The notes beneath the pieces are model-generated. The model searched no databases. It was not told the origin of the DNA and worked only from the letters and a program-made list of their open reading frames with translations. The position numbers and the translations under genes are program-made. Below, one piece after another: positions 9,352 through 17,234 of a stretch of DNA of 64,000 bases. Where the stretch lies: the NCBI GenBank assembly GCA_013214025.1, contig JABSRN010000002.1, forward strand, positions 62,001-126,000, in the 5' to 3' direction. The stretch comes from Polyangiaceae bacterium. Its GTDB lineage: Bacteria; Myxococcota_A; Polyangia; Polyangiales; Polyangiaceae. Positions within the stretch are counted from its first letter, which is position 1, and every line of letters begins with the position of its first letter.

Positions 9352-11010
9352 ATGTCGACGCCAACGCCGCGCCTCGGGCTCAGAGCCCTGCTCCCCTGCG
9401 TGGCGATCAGTGTCGTCACGGTTCTTATCTACGCTGGCAGTCTCGATTCGCCCTTCGTGAACTTGGACGATCTAAATCAGATCGTCCGAAATTCGTTGGT
9501 GGTCGCGCCCGCGCAGGCCGGTTGGCTTGACCTGCTACTGACCCCCGCCGCTGGCTACGTGATCCCCGTCACCGTTGGCGTGAATGCACTGCTTTGGAAG
9601 CTAGGAGGGGGTACCGCGGCGGCGTTTCATTGGGCAGGACTGGCTTTGCATTTATTGTTCTGCGGAGGCCTGTGGTGGGCGGCACAGCGGATCACCGGCG
9701 ACGTTCGGCGGCCTTGGCGTGCGGCGGCGCTGGTTGCCCTCTTCGCCTGGCATCCCTTGATGGTGGAGCCCACCGCCTGGGCCACCGGGCTCAAGGACTT
9801 ATTGGCAGCTAACCTCGTATTGGGCAGCGGGCTGCTGTTCGGGTCGGTGCTGGGGCAAGCGAGGCCTACGCGAGCGGCCCTGGTGTGGGCAGTCGTGCTC
9901 GCTATGTTGGCGATGCTTTGCAAACCCAACGTGGCGTTGGTCGGTCTGGCTTTCTGTGGCGCCTTGTTCGTTGAGCACAAGTTCGGATCGCGGCCGGTTC
10001 CCGTTAGCGCGGTCTCTACAGCCGTCATTCTAGTCATGCTCGGCATGACGACGGGTGCGGTGACACGTTCGATGCAGCATTTGCTGATCCGGGACGCTGT
10101 GGAGGCGCCGTTGCTCGCACCCCTGCAAACCTTGGGGCATCAACTGTCTCACTGGTTCTGGCCGGTGAACCTCCACCCTGTGTATCGACTGGCTCAGCTA
10201 CCCCCGGGTGGCGATGTTCACACCCTCTTCGGCGCTGTTGCCGTGTTGGCGGTGATAGCCTTTGCCGTCTCCCAGCGGCGAGCGCCGCGAGCTTTTCTTT
10301 CCCTGTGCGTAGCCGCTTGCGTTTACTTGCCCGTAAGCGGCGTCATCGCCTTTCCGCGGCGTATCGCCGACAGCTACATGTACGTCCCGGTGGCGGGTGT
10401 CCTGCTCGCCTTGGTTCCGGCGATAGACGCGGTGAAGGCGCGGCGATGGCAGCTGCCCGTAGTTGGCGTGTTGCTCGCGGCTTTGGCGTGCCAGAGTTGG
10501 CAACAAAGCCAGCGCTGGAGTTCCAGCCTCGGCCTCTGGTCACCGGTGAGCGACGCCTACCCAGCGTGGCCGCGTCCGCGACTCGGTCTCGCCGGGGCGT
10601 TCGCGGAAGCCGGAAACTATAGCGCGGCAGTTGAGCAGTACTCGGCTGCCTTTGCGCGAGGGTACTCGGCGGCCAGTGTGGGGGATTTTGGCGCGGCCCT
10701 GGCCCAAGCCGGGAGATGGGACGACGCTGAATGTGTGCTCGCTGAAGCGGCACTGGGCGAGAAAGATCGGGAATTTTCGGCGTTGCGCAACTACGTCGTC
10801 TTGGCGACTTCGGTTCGGCGCCCCCTGCGTCACAGAGCTGCTGCGAGCTTCTTGCTGCCGGCGGCTCTCGGTGTACCGTTGGGACTGAGCCCCGCGTCTC
10901 TGGTGCGGTTGCAGGGGGCGGTGGCGGATCTTCCGCAATTGACCGCTGTGCCCCCGCCGTGGCCACAAGCGTCGTGCGATCTCCTGCGACCCTCACCGGA
11001 GTGGCTCTGA
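9352..11010 (+). CDS. Polytopic membrane protein with C-terminal TPR-like region
   Basis: 552 residues. The N-terminus has a membrane helix (LLPCVAISVVTVLIYAGSL) followed by FVNLDDLNQIVRNSLV, the acidic loop typical of GT-C/TMTC-like proteins. About ten further hydrophobic helices follow, including WHPLMVEPTAWATGLKDLLA. The last 170 residues are soluble, with TPR-like helices (RLGLAGAFAEAGNYSAAVEQYSAAFARG, then DFGAALAQAGRWDDAECVLAEAAL). This layout matches bacterial TPR membrane proteins related to O-mannosyltransferases, but the catalytic activity is not proven by any motif I can see. The start ATG lies beside an overlapping out-of-frame ATG at 9345; the chosen frame is the only protein-like one. 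Confidence 0.7.
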   Translation: MSTPTPRLGLRALLPCVAISVVTVLIYAGSLDSPFVNLDDLNQIVRNSLVVAPAQAGWLDLLLTPAAGYVIPVTVGVNALLWKLGGGTAAAFHWAGLALHLLFCGGLWWAAQRITGDVRRPWRAAALVALFAWHPLMVEPTAWATGLKDLLAANLVLGSGLLFGSVLGQARPTRAALVWAVVLAMLAMLCKPNVALVGLAFCGALFVEHKFGSRPVPVSAVSTAVILVMLGMTTGAVTRSMQHLLIRDAVEAPLLAPLQTLGHQLSHWFWPVNLHPVYRLAQLPPGGDVHTLFGAVAVLAVIAFAVSQRRAPRAFLSLCVAACVYLPVSGVIAFPRRIADSYMYVPVAGVLLALVPAIDAVKARRWQLPVVGVLLAALACQSWQQSQRWSSSLGLWSPVSDAYPAWPRPRLGLAGAFAEAGNYSAAVEQYSAAFARGYSAASVGDFGAALAQAGRWDDAECVLAEAALGEKDREFSALRNYVVLATSVRRPLRHRAAASFLLPAALGVPLGLSPASLVRLQGAVADLPQLTAVPPPWPQASCDLLRPSPEWL

Positions 11011-11115
11011 ACAGCGTGCTCAGTTTGCCGTCAGCGTGAGGACCCTCGTATGTTTTTTTCGGCGTCCGGACAAGCTAGCGCACGTGCTCTAGCGCTCACC
11101 GCCGTGTCCTAGCGC

Positions 11116-12201
11116 TCAACAACAGGGCGCGGCGGCTTCTCCGGTCGCGATACGAAGCGCCGCCGCCAGGGTAGGCTCGCAAGGAAACAGACCATAGTGA
11201 GTGTCCTTAGTTCCGACACTGTCGAACCAGGGGGCGAAGCGACTCTGGCTCAGCATCGCCGCGGTATTGGCGCATACTCGTTCGGGGCGTCCGACTTCAA
11301 AGGCGTGATGGTGGTCCAGCCAGAAGACGGATTCGGCTCCGATGATGCCGCCGCGGTAGGTGGCGAGCTGCCCGTAGTCTTCGCACTGGGCATCGAGCCC
11401 CTTGAGCTTAAACAATCGATAGGTCACTGAATCGAACCGCGCCGCCCCAGTTTTTTCGGCGATGGAGTCATTCTGGATCGTGATGACGCCCGAGCTGACG
11501 ACTCGGGGATCGAGGAAGCCCGTCGTTTTGGCGAGATCGACGAAGTCAGCTTGGTACATGGCACCCCCGAGACACTCCGCGTACAGAATTGGATCGTGCC
11601 GGATCTGATGGGGCAGACGGCGGTCGGCGAAGACATCGCTGATGTACAGCTCGCCTCCAGGCTTCAGCACACGAAACGCTTCGGCCAGTACGAGATCTTT
11701 ACGCGGGCTGAGGTTAACGACGCAGTTCGACACGACGACGTCCAGACTATTGTCGGCGATATCGAGGCTCTTCAGATCTTCGATGTAGCCGAGCTGAAAG
11801 CTGGTGTTGGGCCGCTCAAAGCCGAACTTGTGGGCGTGCCAATCGGAAGCATCGCGGGCCAGCTGCAGCTGCTCCTCCGTCATGTCGATACCCGAGACGT
11901 GCCCTTCGGAGCCGACGAGTTGGGCGAGCACGTAGACATCGCGCCCGGTACCGCAGCCGAGATCGAGCACGCGGGCGCCGGAGAGGCCATGGGGAATAGG
12001 GAAACCGCAGCCGTAGAAACGACTCTCCACGTCGGGGTGCACATTCGCCAGGCGCTCGGCGATCCACGGCGGGGGCGCGCCGCCCGCGCAGCACGCGTTG
12101 GTCTTCAGATCCTCACTCGAGGCGAGTTGTTTGCCATAATACTCACTGACGAAGCGTTGCAGTTCATCGACAGAACTGTCGGACGGAGGCGGCGGGGCCA
12201 T
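11116..12201 (-). CDS. arsM: Arsenite S-adenosylmethyltransferase
   Basis: 361 residues. It methylates As(III) using SAM (family knowledge). The Rossmann core is clear: ARVLDLGCGTGRDVYVLAQ, then GIDMTEEQL and LKPGGELYISDVFADRR. The conserved arsenic-binding cysteines are in place: NACC near residue 37, SNCVVNLSP near 160 and YAECLGGAMY near 209. A C-terminal AAPCC pair may also bind metalloid. There are no arsR, arsC or arsB neighbours, so this is an isolated arsM. It is convergent with the membrane TPR gene. The ATG at 12201 is followed by a Pro-rich leader, then the helical N-terminus usual in the family. Confidence 0.92.
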   Translation of the reverse strand: MAPPPPSDSSVDELQRFVSEYYGKQLASSEDLKTNACCAGGAPPPWIAERLANVHPDVESRFYGCGFPIPHGLSGARVLDLGCGTGRDVYVLAQLVGSEGHVSGIDMTEEQLQLARDASDWHAHKFGFERPNTSFQLGYIEDLKSLDIADNSLDVVVSNCVVNLSPRKDLVLAEAFRVLKPGGELYISDVFADRRLPHQIRHDPILYAECLGGAMYQADFVDLAKTTGFLDPRVVSSGVITIQNDSIAEKTGAARFDSVTYRLFKLKGLDAQCEDYGQLATYRGGIIGAESVFWLDHHHAFEVGRPERVCANTAAMLSQSRFAPWFDSVGTKDTHYGLFPCEPTLAAALRIATGEAAAPCC

Positions 12202-12531
12202 AGGGGTTCACCTTATCGAGCCTCTTTGGGTTTTGGGGGCATTGTTTGGGGAGCACTATTTAGCGCCGCATTTCGTACGCCGGGTTGGCGCGAGTTTCGT
12301 GCTGACGACGAAAGAGACACTTGTCCAGTGCTTGCCGCGTTTGGAGGAAGGGCGTGGAGCTGTAGCGTTGCTCGCCGGCTCGCGTGGCGCTGCCACTTAC
12401 CCTATGGCTGCCGCGCTCAGTTCGTTCAGCTCGAAGCTTGGGGGCCCCAGGTTCGGTGATGATGTGGGTCGGCGGCTGGCTCGTTGCCCAGCGACCTTGC
12501 TCGTTGCCCAGAGAGGGAGTGCGGCTCAGGC
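12202..12531. other. Intergenic stretch, no recognisable gene
   Basis: About 330 bases between two leftward genes. Open frames here on both strands have no protein-like pattern. It presumably carries the arsM promoter; no regulator-binding repeat is obvious. Confidence 0.5.
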
Positions 12532-13194
12532 CTAGGTCCACTGGATCGTGATGCGCAGCTTGCCACCGGCTAATCGGCGTACGTCCGATTTTACTTTGCA
12601 GGGCAAGTTCATGAGATCGAAGGAGCCTAGAAAGGTGCCTTCCCATGCGGCGACGCGACCTTCGGTGCGGTGCGAGTGCGGTATGTTTGTGACGACGAAC
12701 TTTGCGCTACGTGCGGTCTTGCCGACCGTGAGTTCTTGATCGCCGAGATCCTTAGTAACCAGCGATGCGGCGTGGATTACCGATTTGAGCAGACGTTCCG
12801 GCGTGCTGAGCATGCGAATGAGGGTCTTCACGAACGAGCGAAATATCTGCAGCTCAGCGAAATGTAGTGTTTGTGTCCGCCAAAACTCGACAGCGCGCTC
12901 ACGACCGAGAACCTCCAAGATGGCTTCAGCGATGCAGTCGCCTCCCGGCATGCGGATCCATTCCGGTGCCAGGGCGTTTTTGATCTCGTGAACGAATTGG
13001 TCTGGCAGCTGGGCGAGAATGGCGCGGCCCTCTTCTCGCGAGAGAGCGCGATCAATGCCACTTAACTGAGACTTGAGAATGCTAGCGCGATACCGGGGGC
13101 TCGATAGCCCGACGTCCACTACTCCTGAGCCGAAATCCGACTCGTAGGGGATCGGCATGTCCTTCGTTATTATGTTGTCGGTGTTCCCCGCCAC
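12532..13194 (-). CDS. Hypothetical protein, resembles the myxobacterial DUF2378 (TIGR02265) type
   Basis: 220 residues, soluble, no signal peptide. The layout (a short N-terminal strand region, a helix with LAQLPDQFVHEIKN, a middle ILEVLGRERAVEFWRTQTLHFAELQIFRSFVKTL, and a C-terminal beta-rich part ending KLRITIQWT) resembles the deltaproteobacterial DUF2378 group of unknown function, in which a helical bundle precedes a sheet. This is a resemblance by shape and pattern, not a secure match. It ends in a natural TAG. No operon partner is adjacent, and the gene is flanked by more than 300 bases of non-coding DNA on both sides. Confidence 0.6.
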   Translation of the reverse strand: MAGNTDNIITKDMPIPYESDFGSGVVDVGLSSPRYRASILKSQLSGIDRALSREEGRAILAQLPDQFVHEIKNALAPEWIRMPGGDCIAEAILEVLGRERAVEFWRTQTLHFAELQIFRSFVKTLIRMLSTPERLLKSVIHAASLVTKDLGDQELTVGKTARSAKFVVTNIPHSHRTEGRVAAWEGTFLGSFDLMNLPCKVKSDVRRLAGGKLRITIQWT

Positions 13195-13546
13195 CCATAG
13201 AGGGTACCGGTTTCTGGTGCGGGGTCGAGCTGGTTCGTCGTTAGAGCTATGCGCACACGGGACTACCTAAGCTCCGGACGCGGAGTGACTGACGAGTCAG
13301 TGTGTCGGAGCACGGCTGGACGCTGTGACTGTTTCACTAAGCGATGGCGCCGAAGTCCATAACCCGCGACGCTTCGCTTAATGGGAACACTCTGGGTTGG
13401 CCGGGTTCCCATCATCTGGCCCCAGCTAGCGTTGGCATGGGTTCAGCACGCACACAGGGGCCCCTCGGCGCTACACCTATGGCTAGCGCACGATGGGGCA
13501 CGGCTCTGCGCGGGCTGAAGCCGTGCCGGCAACGCTGCCTCGAGTC
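13195..13546. other. Intergenic stretch, nothing recognised
   Basis: About 350 bases between the hypothetical gene and the end of the AIM24 cluster. The rightward open frame from 13344 is not protein-like. No terminator hairpin with a T-run is evident. Confidence 0.45.
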
Positions 13547-14230
13547 TCAGTTCGATTTTTTGACGGGGCGAAACGGGTGCAGGAAGCCAGCTAGACTCGC
13601 TGCGCTTCGCGTCTGCATCATCAGGCTGCCGTTGCCACTGAAATCGCAGACCAGCCCTTCTCCGCTAAAGAACAGTCCCTTGAAGCCGCCGAAGGCGCGC
13701 ACGTTGTAGTTGAGCCCGTCGGTGAAGCCGACGATGTGCCCTGTGTCGCAAGTGTAGCCCGCCGCCGTGACCGCCACCTCGTGAATGGCGCCGTAGCTAT
13801 TGTAGAAGACGCGGCCCGGACCCGTGAGTCGCAGCATGAAAAAACCGACGCCACTGAAGAAAGACTTTACGCCGCCGAACTTGGTATCGATGTCGAGCTC
13901 GTCGCCGACATGGGCCACGTAAGCACCGCTCTGTAAGAAGAAGCTCTCTCCTGCCGCGAGATCGAGGGACCGCAAGTCGCCCTCGGGGGCGGCCGCTAGG
14001 TACAGCTCCTGGGCTCCGGCCTTCGCCGTGTACGTGTTCTGAAACAACGATTCGCCGCCGAGTAATTTGCGCTTGGCCGCCGCGAGCATGCCACCGCGCA
14101 TGCTGGTCTCGATGTCGAGCTCCGGGCTCATCGCCACCATGGCGCCGGACTCGGCCACGACTTTTTCTCCGGCCTCAAGAGTGAATTTGACTAGCCCAAA
14201 ATCGGGCGCATCCATAATTTCGTGTTGCAT
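13547..14230 (-). CDS. AIM24/TIGR00266 family protein, copy 3 of 3
   Basis: 227 residues. It starts MQHEIMDAPDFGLVKFTLEAGEKVVAESGAMVAM, the standard AIM24 opening (a beta strand, then a Gly-x-x-x-x-x-ESGAM turn). Later hallmarks are GGESLFQNTYTA, FFLQSGAYVAH, KSFFSGVGFFMLRLTGPGRVF and CDTGHIVGF. The family forms a double-stranded beta-helix trimer of unclear function; yeast Aim24 is mitochondrial. It is the last gene of a tight three-gene run (2 bp after the preceding stop). The C-terminal RPVKKSN basic tail is absent from the other two copies. Confidence 0.9.
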   Translation of the reverse strand: MQHEIMDAPDFGLVKFTLEAGEKVVAESGAMVAMSPELDIETSMRGGMLAAAKRKLLGGESLFQNTYTAKAGAQELYLAAAPEGDLRSLDLAAGESFFLQSGAYVAHVGDELDIDTKFGGVKSFFSGVGFFMLRLTGPGRVFYNSYGAIHEVAVTAAGYTCDTGHIVGFTDGLNYNVRAFGGFKGLFFSGEGLVCDFSGNGSLMMQTRSAASLAGFLHPFRPVKKSN

Positions 14231-14232
14231 GC

Positions 14233-14922
14233 TCAGTTATTCCGGGGAGGGAGTTTGCGACCGACGGCTTGGCCGTATTCGCTGGGGTTGCGGGACTGAA
14301 TGTACAGGCGACCCTGGCCTTGCATCTTGAGCACGAGACCTTCGCCGGAAAGATAGCTGGCGATCCAACCGGAAGCGGCCTTGGTGACAGAGTATTGAAT
14401 GCCGGAGCTGAAAGCCACCAGGTGGCCCGTGTCGACGATCATCTCACCGTTCAGATCGAGAGTTTCGATGGCGCCAAAGGCGTTCATCAGTACGGGACCC
14501 TGCCCGGTAGCGGACAGAAAGAACAATGACTCTCCGCTGAAGAAACCTTTGAAGCCCTGAAACTGGGTGTCGATGGTCACGGTGTCCGGGGCGGCAACAT
14601 AGCTGCTGCCCTGAATGAGCAATTCTTCGTTGGGAGCCAAGTCGTGCACTACCATGTCGCCGCACAGGGTGGGGGCGAGGGTGACGTGACCCGGCCCGCC
14701 GCTGGCAGTGAAGGTGTTCGTGAAAAAGGACTCGCCGCCCAGCATGGCGCGCTTGAGACCCTTGAATAGGCCGCCGGTTTTCTTCCGCGTGGCGTTGGTT
14801 TGTACCTGCACGTTAGAGGTCATGCTGACCATGGCGCCGGATTCTGCCCGAACCATTTCGCCTGCACCCAATTGGGCGATGGCAAGAGAGTGTGCGGGTT
14901 TGTATTCGATGTCGAAATGCAT
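14233..14922 (-). CDS. AIM24/TIGR00266 family protein, copy 2 of 3
   Basis: 229 residues with the same architecture as its neighbours: MHFDIEYKPAHSLAIAQL, then GEMVRAESGAMVSM, GGESFFTNTFTA, LLIQGSSYVA, FKGFFSGESLFFLSATGQG and VDTGHLVAFSSGIQYSV. Compared with copies 1 and 3 it carries a Lys-rich insertion (ATRKKTGGLFKGLKRAML). Spacing of 10 bp from the upstream copy and 2 bp to the downstream one indicates a single transcript. The paralogues are diverged enough to be old duplications, which suggests a hetero-oligomer rather than redundancy (inference). Confidence 0.9.
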   Translation of the reverse strand: MHFDIEYKPAHSLAIAQLGAGEMVRAESGAMVSMTSNVQVQTNATRKKTGGLFKGLKRAMLGGESFFTNTFTASGGPGHVTLAPTLCGDMVVHDLAPNEELLIQGSSYVAAPDTVTIDTQFQGFKGFFSGESLFFLSATGQGPVLMNAFGAIETLDLNGEMIVDTGHLVAFSSGIQYSVTKAASGWIASYLSGEGLVLKMQGQGRLYIQSRNPSEYGQAVGRKLPPRNN

Positions 14923-14932
14923 GGGACTTCCT

Positions 14933-15628
14933 TCAGCTCGGCAGCATGGGGGTGAGCCAGCTAACCAGCGCTCCCATGTTCCTCGATTGAATGTAGATGG
15001 TGCCGGTACCGGAGAACTCGCAAACGAGGCCTTCCCCGGAGAAGAAGAAACTCTTGAGTCCGCCGACGCTCTTCACCTTAAAGTCAAGATTGCCGTCGAA
15101 GGCAACGATGTGACCGGTGTCGACGATGAACTTGCCGTTGACCGTGACGGGCACGATGCTGCCGTAAGCGTTGACGAATACGTCGCCCTGGCCGGTGCAT
15201 TTGAGCAGAACCAAACCTTCGCCGCCGAACAAGGTGCGCAAGCCGCCGAACTGGATCTTGGTGTCGACGGTGCCGGTGCTCGCCAGGTAGCTGCCGGTCT
15301 GCACGAAGAGCGTCGCCCCTCCGTCTAAGGTCTGGTGCAAGATATTGCCCGCAAGGGATGGGGCCAGCACGACTTCGCCGCCCTGCGGAGCCGAGAAATC
15401 GTTGACGAACATGGTCTCGCCGCCGATGAATTTGCGCATGATCGCGACCAGAAAGGCCCATAGCTTGCGCAAGACGCCAGGATCGTGTCCGGCGTTGAGC
15501 CGGGTATCCATCTCGACACCGGGAGTGTGTCGCACCATGGCACCCGCTTCGGCCCGGATGGTGTCCCCGGGCGCGAGCAATATTTTTAGCCAGGCAAAGG
15601 CCGAACCGTGCTCAATCGTATGTTGCAT
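14933..15628 (-). CDS. AIM24/TIGR00266 family protein, copy 1 of 3
   Basis: 231 residues from the ATG at 15628. The reading frame stays open upstream to 16072, but that extension is antisense to the M48 protease gene and has no AIM24 character, so I reject it. Signatures: MQHTIEHGSAFAWLKILL, GDTIRAEAGAMVRH, GGETMFVNDFSA, LFVQTGSYLAS, LRTLFGGEGLVLLKCTGQG, VDTGHIVAFDGNLDF and CEFSGTGTIYIQSRN. First gene of the three-copy operon and divergent from the M48 protease gene (15697), with only about 70 bp between the two starts. Confidence 0.9.
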   Translation of the reverse strand: MQHTIEHGSAFAWLKILLAPGDTIRAEAGAMVRHTPGVEMDTRLNAGHDPGVLRKLWAFLVAIMRKFIGGETMFVNDFSAPQGGEVVLAPSLAGNILHQTLDGGATLFVQTGSYLASTGTVDTKIQFGGLRTLFGGEGLVLLKCTGQGDVFVNAYGSIVPVTVNGKFIVDTGHIVAFDGNLDFKVKSVGGLKSFFFSGEGLVCEFSGTGTIYIQSRNMGALVSWLTPMLPS

Positions 15629-15696
15629 GAGCCTCGAACGCTGCCGCACTGAACTCCGCCTTTCAAGGGAAATCGAAATCAGGCACAGTGGGGACA

Positions 15697-16974
15697 ATGT
15701 CGGACTCCGATCAGCCTGATCCCCGCGATCCGCCCAAGCGCGCCGAGCCCTTCTTAGGAGCGGACTCTTCCAAGCAGTCTGGCCCTGATGGTTCCACGCC
15801 TGCCGCGGAGGGAAACTTGCCGTCGGTGTCAGATGCCTATGGAGCGCTGCCGGGTGCGCCTGCTCCGGGATCTGTGCCTCCATCGTCTGAGGCAGCTGGC
15901 TCATCAACGGGGCCAGCGCAGATCCCAGGGGTGCAGTCCTTCTCGCTGCCGATGTCAGCGGATCCGTCGTCCGTTCCGGCCTCGTCATCCCCGACGGCCT
16001 CGTCGTTGGCAGGGGAGCAGGCAGATGCGAGAGTTCCCGCCGAACGGGGGCCAGTGCCACCCCCGCCGGCAATTGCGGCTAGTGGAGAAGGCTTCGGCAT
16101 GTCTGGCAATCGCATGGGCGTCGAAGTGGTAGTGGCCATTGTCGCGCTTATTGGCTTGGGTTGGGGAGTATTGGCAGGAGCCGGCACTCTGGCAGCTTGG
16201 TTGACGCCCTATGTACCGCCCGCCGTCGACGTCGCCATCGGTGAGCAAGCGGCCAAGCTCGGGCAAATGGGCCAGCTCTGTGAAAACCCCGAGGCCCAAG
16301 CCTACGTAGAGCGTTTGGCCCAACCGATGCTGGACCAGATCGAAGACTCTCCTTTTGAATTTTCCTTTGTCGTCAGCAAAACGGATCAAGTGAACGCTTT
16401 CGCGTTGCCCGGAGGTTTTGTAACGGTCAACTACGGCTTGCTCACGACAGCGGACACAGGCGAAGAGGTCGCGGCGGTGATCGCCCATGAGCTGCAACAT
16501 GTCCTGCAGCGCCACGGCACTCGGCGTGTATTGCGGCAACTGGGGGGCTGGGCGGTATTGTCGGCGTTGGTGGGCGGTACCGATCTCGCGGTGCCCACCT
16601 TCGCTTTGGCAGAGCTGACGGATCTCAGTTACGACCGCGGCGAAGAGAGTGAAGCGGACGTACTGGGCCTAGAGCTGCTCGGCCGCGCGGGCATCGATCC
16701 CATCGGCATGGCGACCTTCTTCGACCGCCTAGACAAGCTAAACAAGATCCGTGGCCTCGAGCTCTACAGCACCCACCCAGATCCCGGCGACCGCTCCGAA
16801 CGAGCCCGCATAGCCGCCAAAAAACTTGGCAAAGGCAAACCCCTCCCATCCCCCCAAGGCATCGAATGCAACAACCCCACGGACCCGTCCGACTCGACTG
16901 AAGACGACAACTCGAAGTCCGAAGACACCCCAGAGCCCTGGAAACCGCGTCCCCACCCGGATCTAGAGGACTAA
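15697..16974 (+). CDS. M48-family membrane metalloprotease with long Pro/Ser-rich cytoplasmic leader
   Basis: 425 residues from ATG 15697 (GTG 15688 also in frame). Residues 1-140 are Pro/Ser/Ala/Gly-rich and likely disordered. One membrane helix follows (EVVVAIVALIGLGWGVLAGAG, near 144-165), then the peptidase. The zinc site is HELQH near 264-268 (HExxH) with the third ligand in EESEADVLGLELL downstream; FALPGGFVTVNYGLL is the family's conserved strand. This resembles BepA/Oma1-type M48C proteases, which trim periplasmic or membrane proteins, here placed after a transmembrane anchor. The tail is charged and low in complexity (DSTEDDNSKSEDTPEPW). Shares its promoter region with the AIM24 operon. 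Confidence 0.88.
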   Translation: MSDSDQPDPRDPPKRAEPFLGADSSKQSGPDGSTPAAEGNLPSVSDAYGALPGAPAPGSVPPSSEAAGSSTGPAQIPGVQSFSLPMSADPSSVPASSSPTASSLAGEQADARVPAERGPVPPPPAIAASGEGFGMSGNRMGVEVVVAIVALIGLGWGVLAGAGTLAAWLTPYVPPAVDVAIGEQAAKLGQMGQLCENPEAQAYVERLAQPMLDQIEDSPFEFSFVVSKTDQVNAFALPGGFVTVNYGLLTTADTGEEVAAVIAHELQHVLQRHGTRRVLRQLGGWAVLSALVGGTDLAVPTFALAELTDLSYDRGEESEADVLGLELLGRAGIDPIGMATFFDRLDKLNKIRGLELYSTHPDPGDRSERARIAAKKLGKGKPLPSPQGIECNNPTDPSDSTEDDNSKSEDTPEPWKPRPHPDLED

Positions 16975-17001
16975 GTCGTCGACTTGACGCCGGAAACCGC
17001 A

Positions 17002-17046
17002 GGAGCGCGAGCTCCGAGGACGCCGCAGCCGCATAGCGGCGAGGAC
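17002..17046. repeat. Two short hairpin-GAGGAC modules
   Basis: Two consecutive units of the form small hairpin followed by GAGGAC. The first is GGAGC-gcga-GCTCC-GAGGAC (17002-17021). The second is GCCGC-ata-GCGGC-GAGGAC (17028-17046). The same design, with different but still base-paired stems, recurs in the repeat field at 38.8-39.1 kb. The units lie in the convergent gap after the protease gene. Confidence 0.6.
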
Positions 17047-17184
17047 CTAAGAGAAAACTCCAGTAGAGCCAGAGCGGTGTGAAGCCCGACATGCAGGACT
17101 GAGCACGTCGACTTAACACCGGAGTCGCCGAAGGCGCGACGCCGGGCGAGGGGGGGGAAATGACCAGCGGTTCACTCCGGCTCG

Positions 17185-17234
17185 TTCAATATCCAAGCAG
17201 CCGGCTACTTGTAGCCGGCTGCTTGGATATTGAA
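17185..17234. repeat. Perfect 24-bp inverted repeat with 2-nt loop, folding back the end of the ABC exporter gene
   Basis: The left arm (17185-17208) and right arm (17211-17234) are exact reverse complements around TT. The right arm is the last coding part of the ABC exporter on the minus strand (codons FNIQAAGY) and the left arm mirrors it beyond the stop. It could act as a terminator-like hairpin for the leftward transcript, though no U-tract follows. It could also be a foldback copy made by template switching, or an assembly artefact. Confidence 0.75.

Noticed and set aside
10343-10996. 217-codon leftward open frame inside the membrane TPR gene
   Set aside because: Arg/Pro/Ser-rich composition typical of antisense shadows in GC-rich DNA.
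15629-16072. N-terminal extension of the third AIM24 gene
   Set aside because: Antisense to the M48 protease gene and Pro/Arg/Ser-rich without AIM24 features; ATG 15628 gives the family start.
16978-17123. Imperfect direct repeat GTCGACTTGACGCCGGA / GTCGACTTAACACCGGA as attachment sites
   Set aside because: Only 17 bp with two mismatches, 129 bp apart, with no integrase or cargo between; probably chance or remnant.
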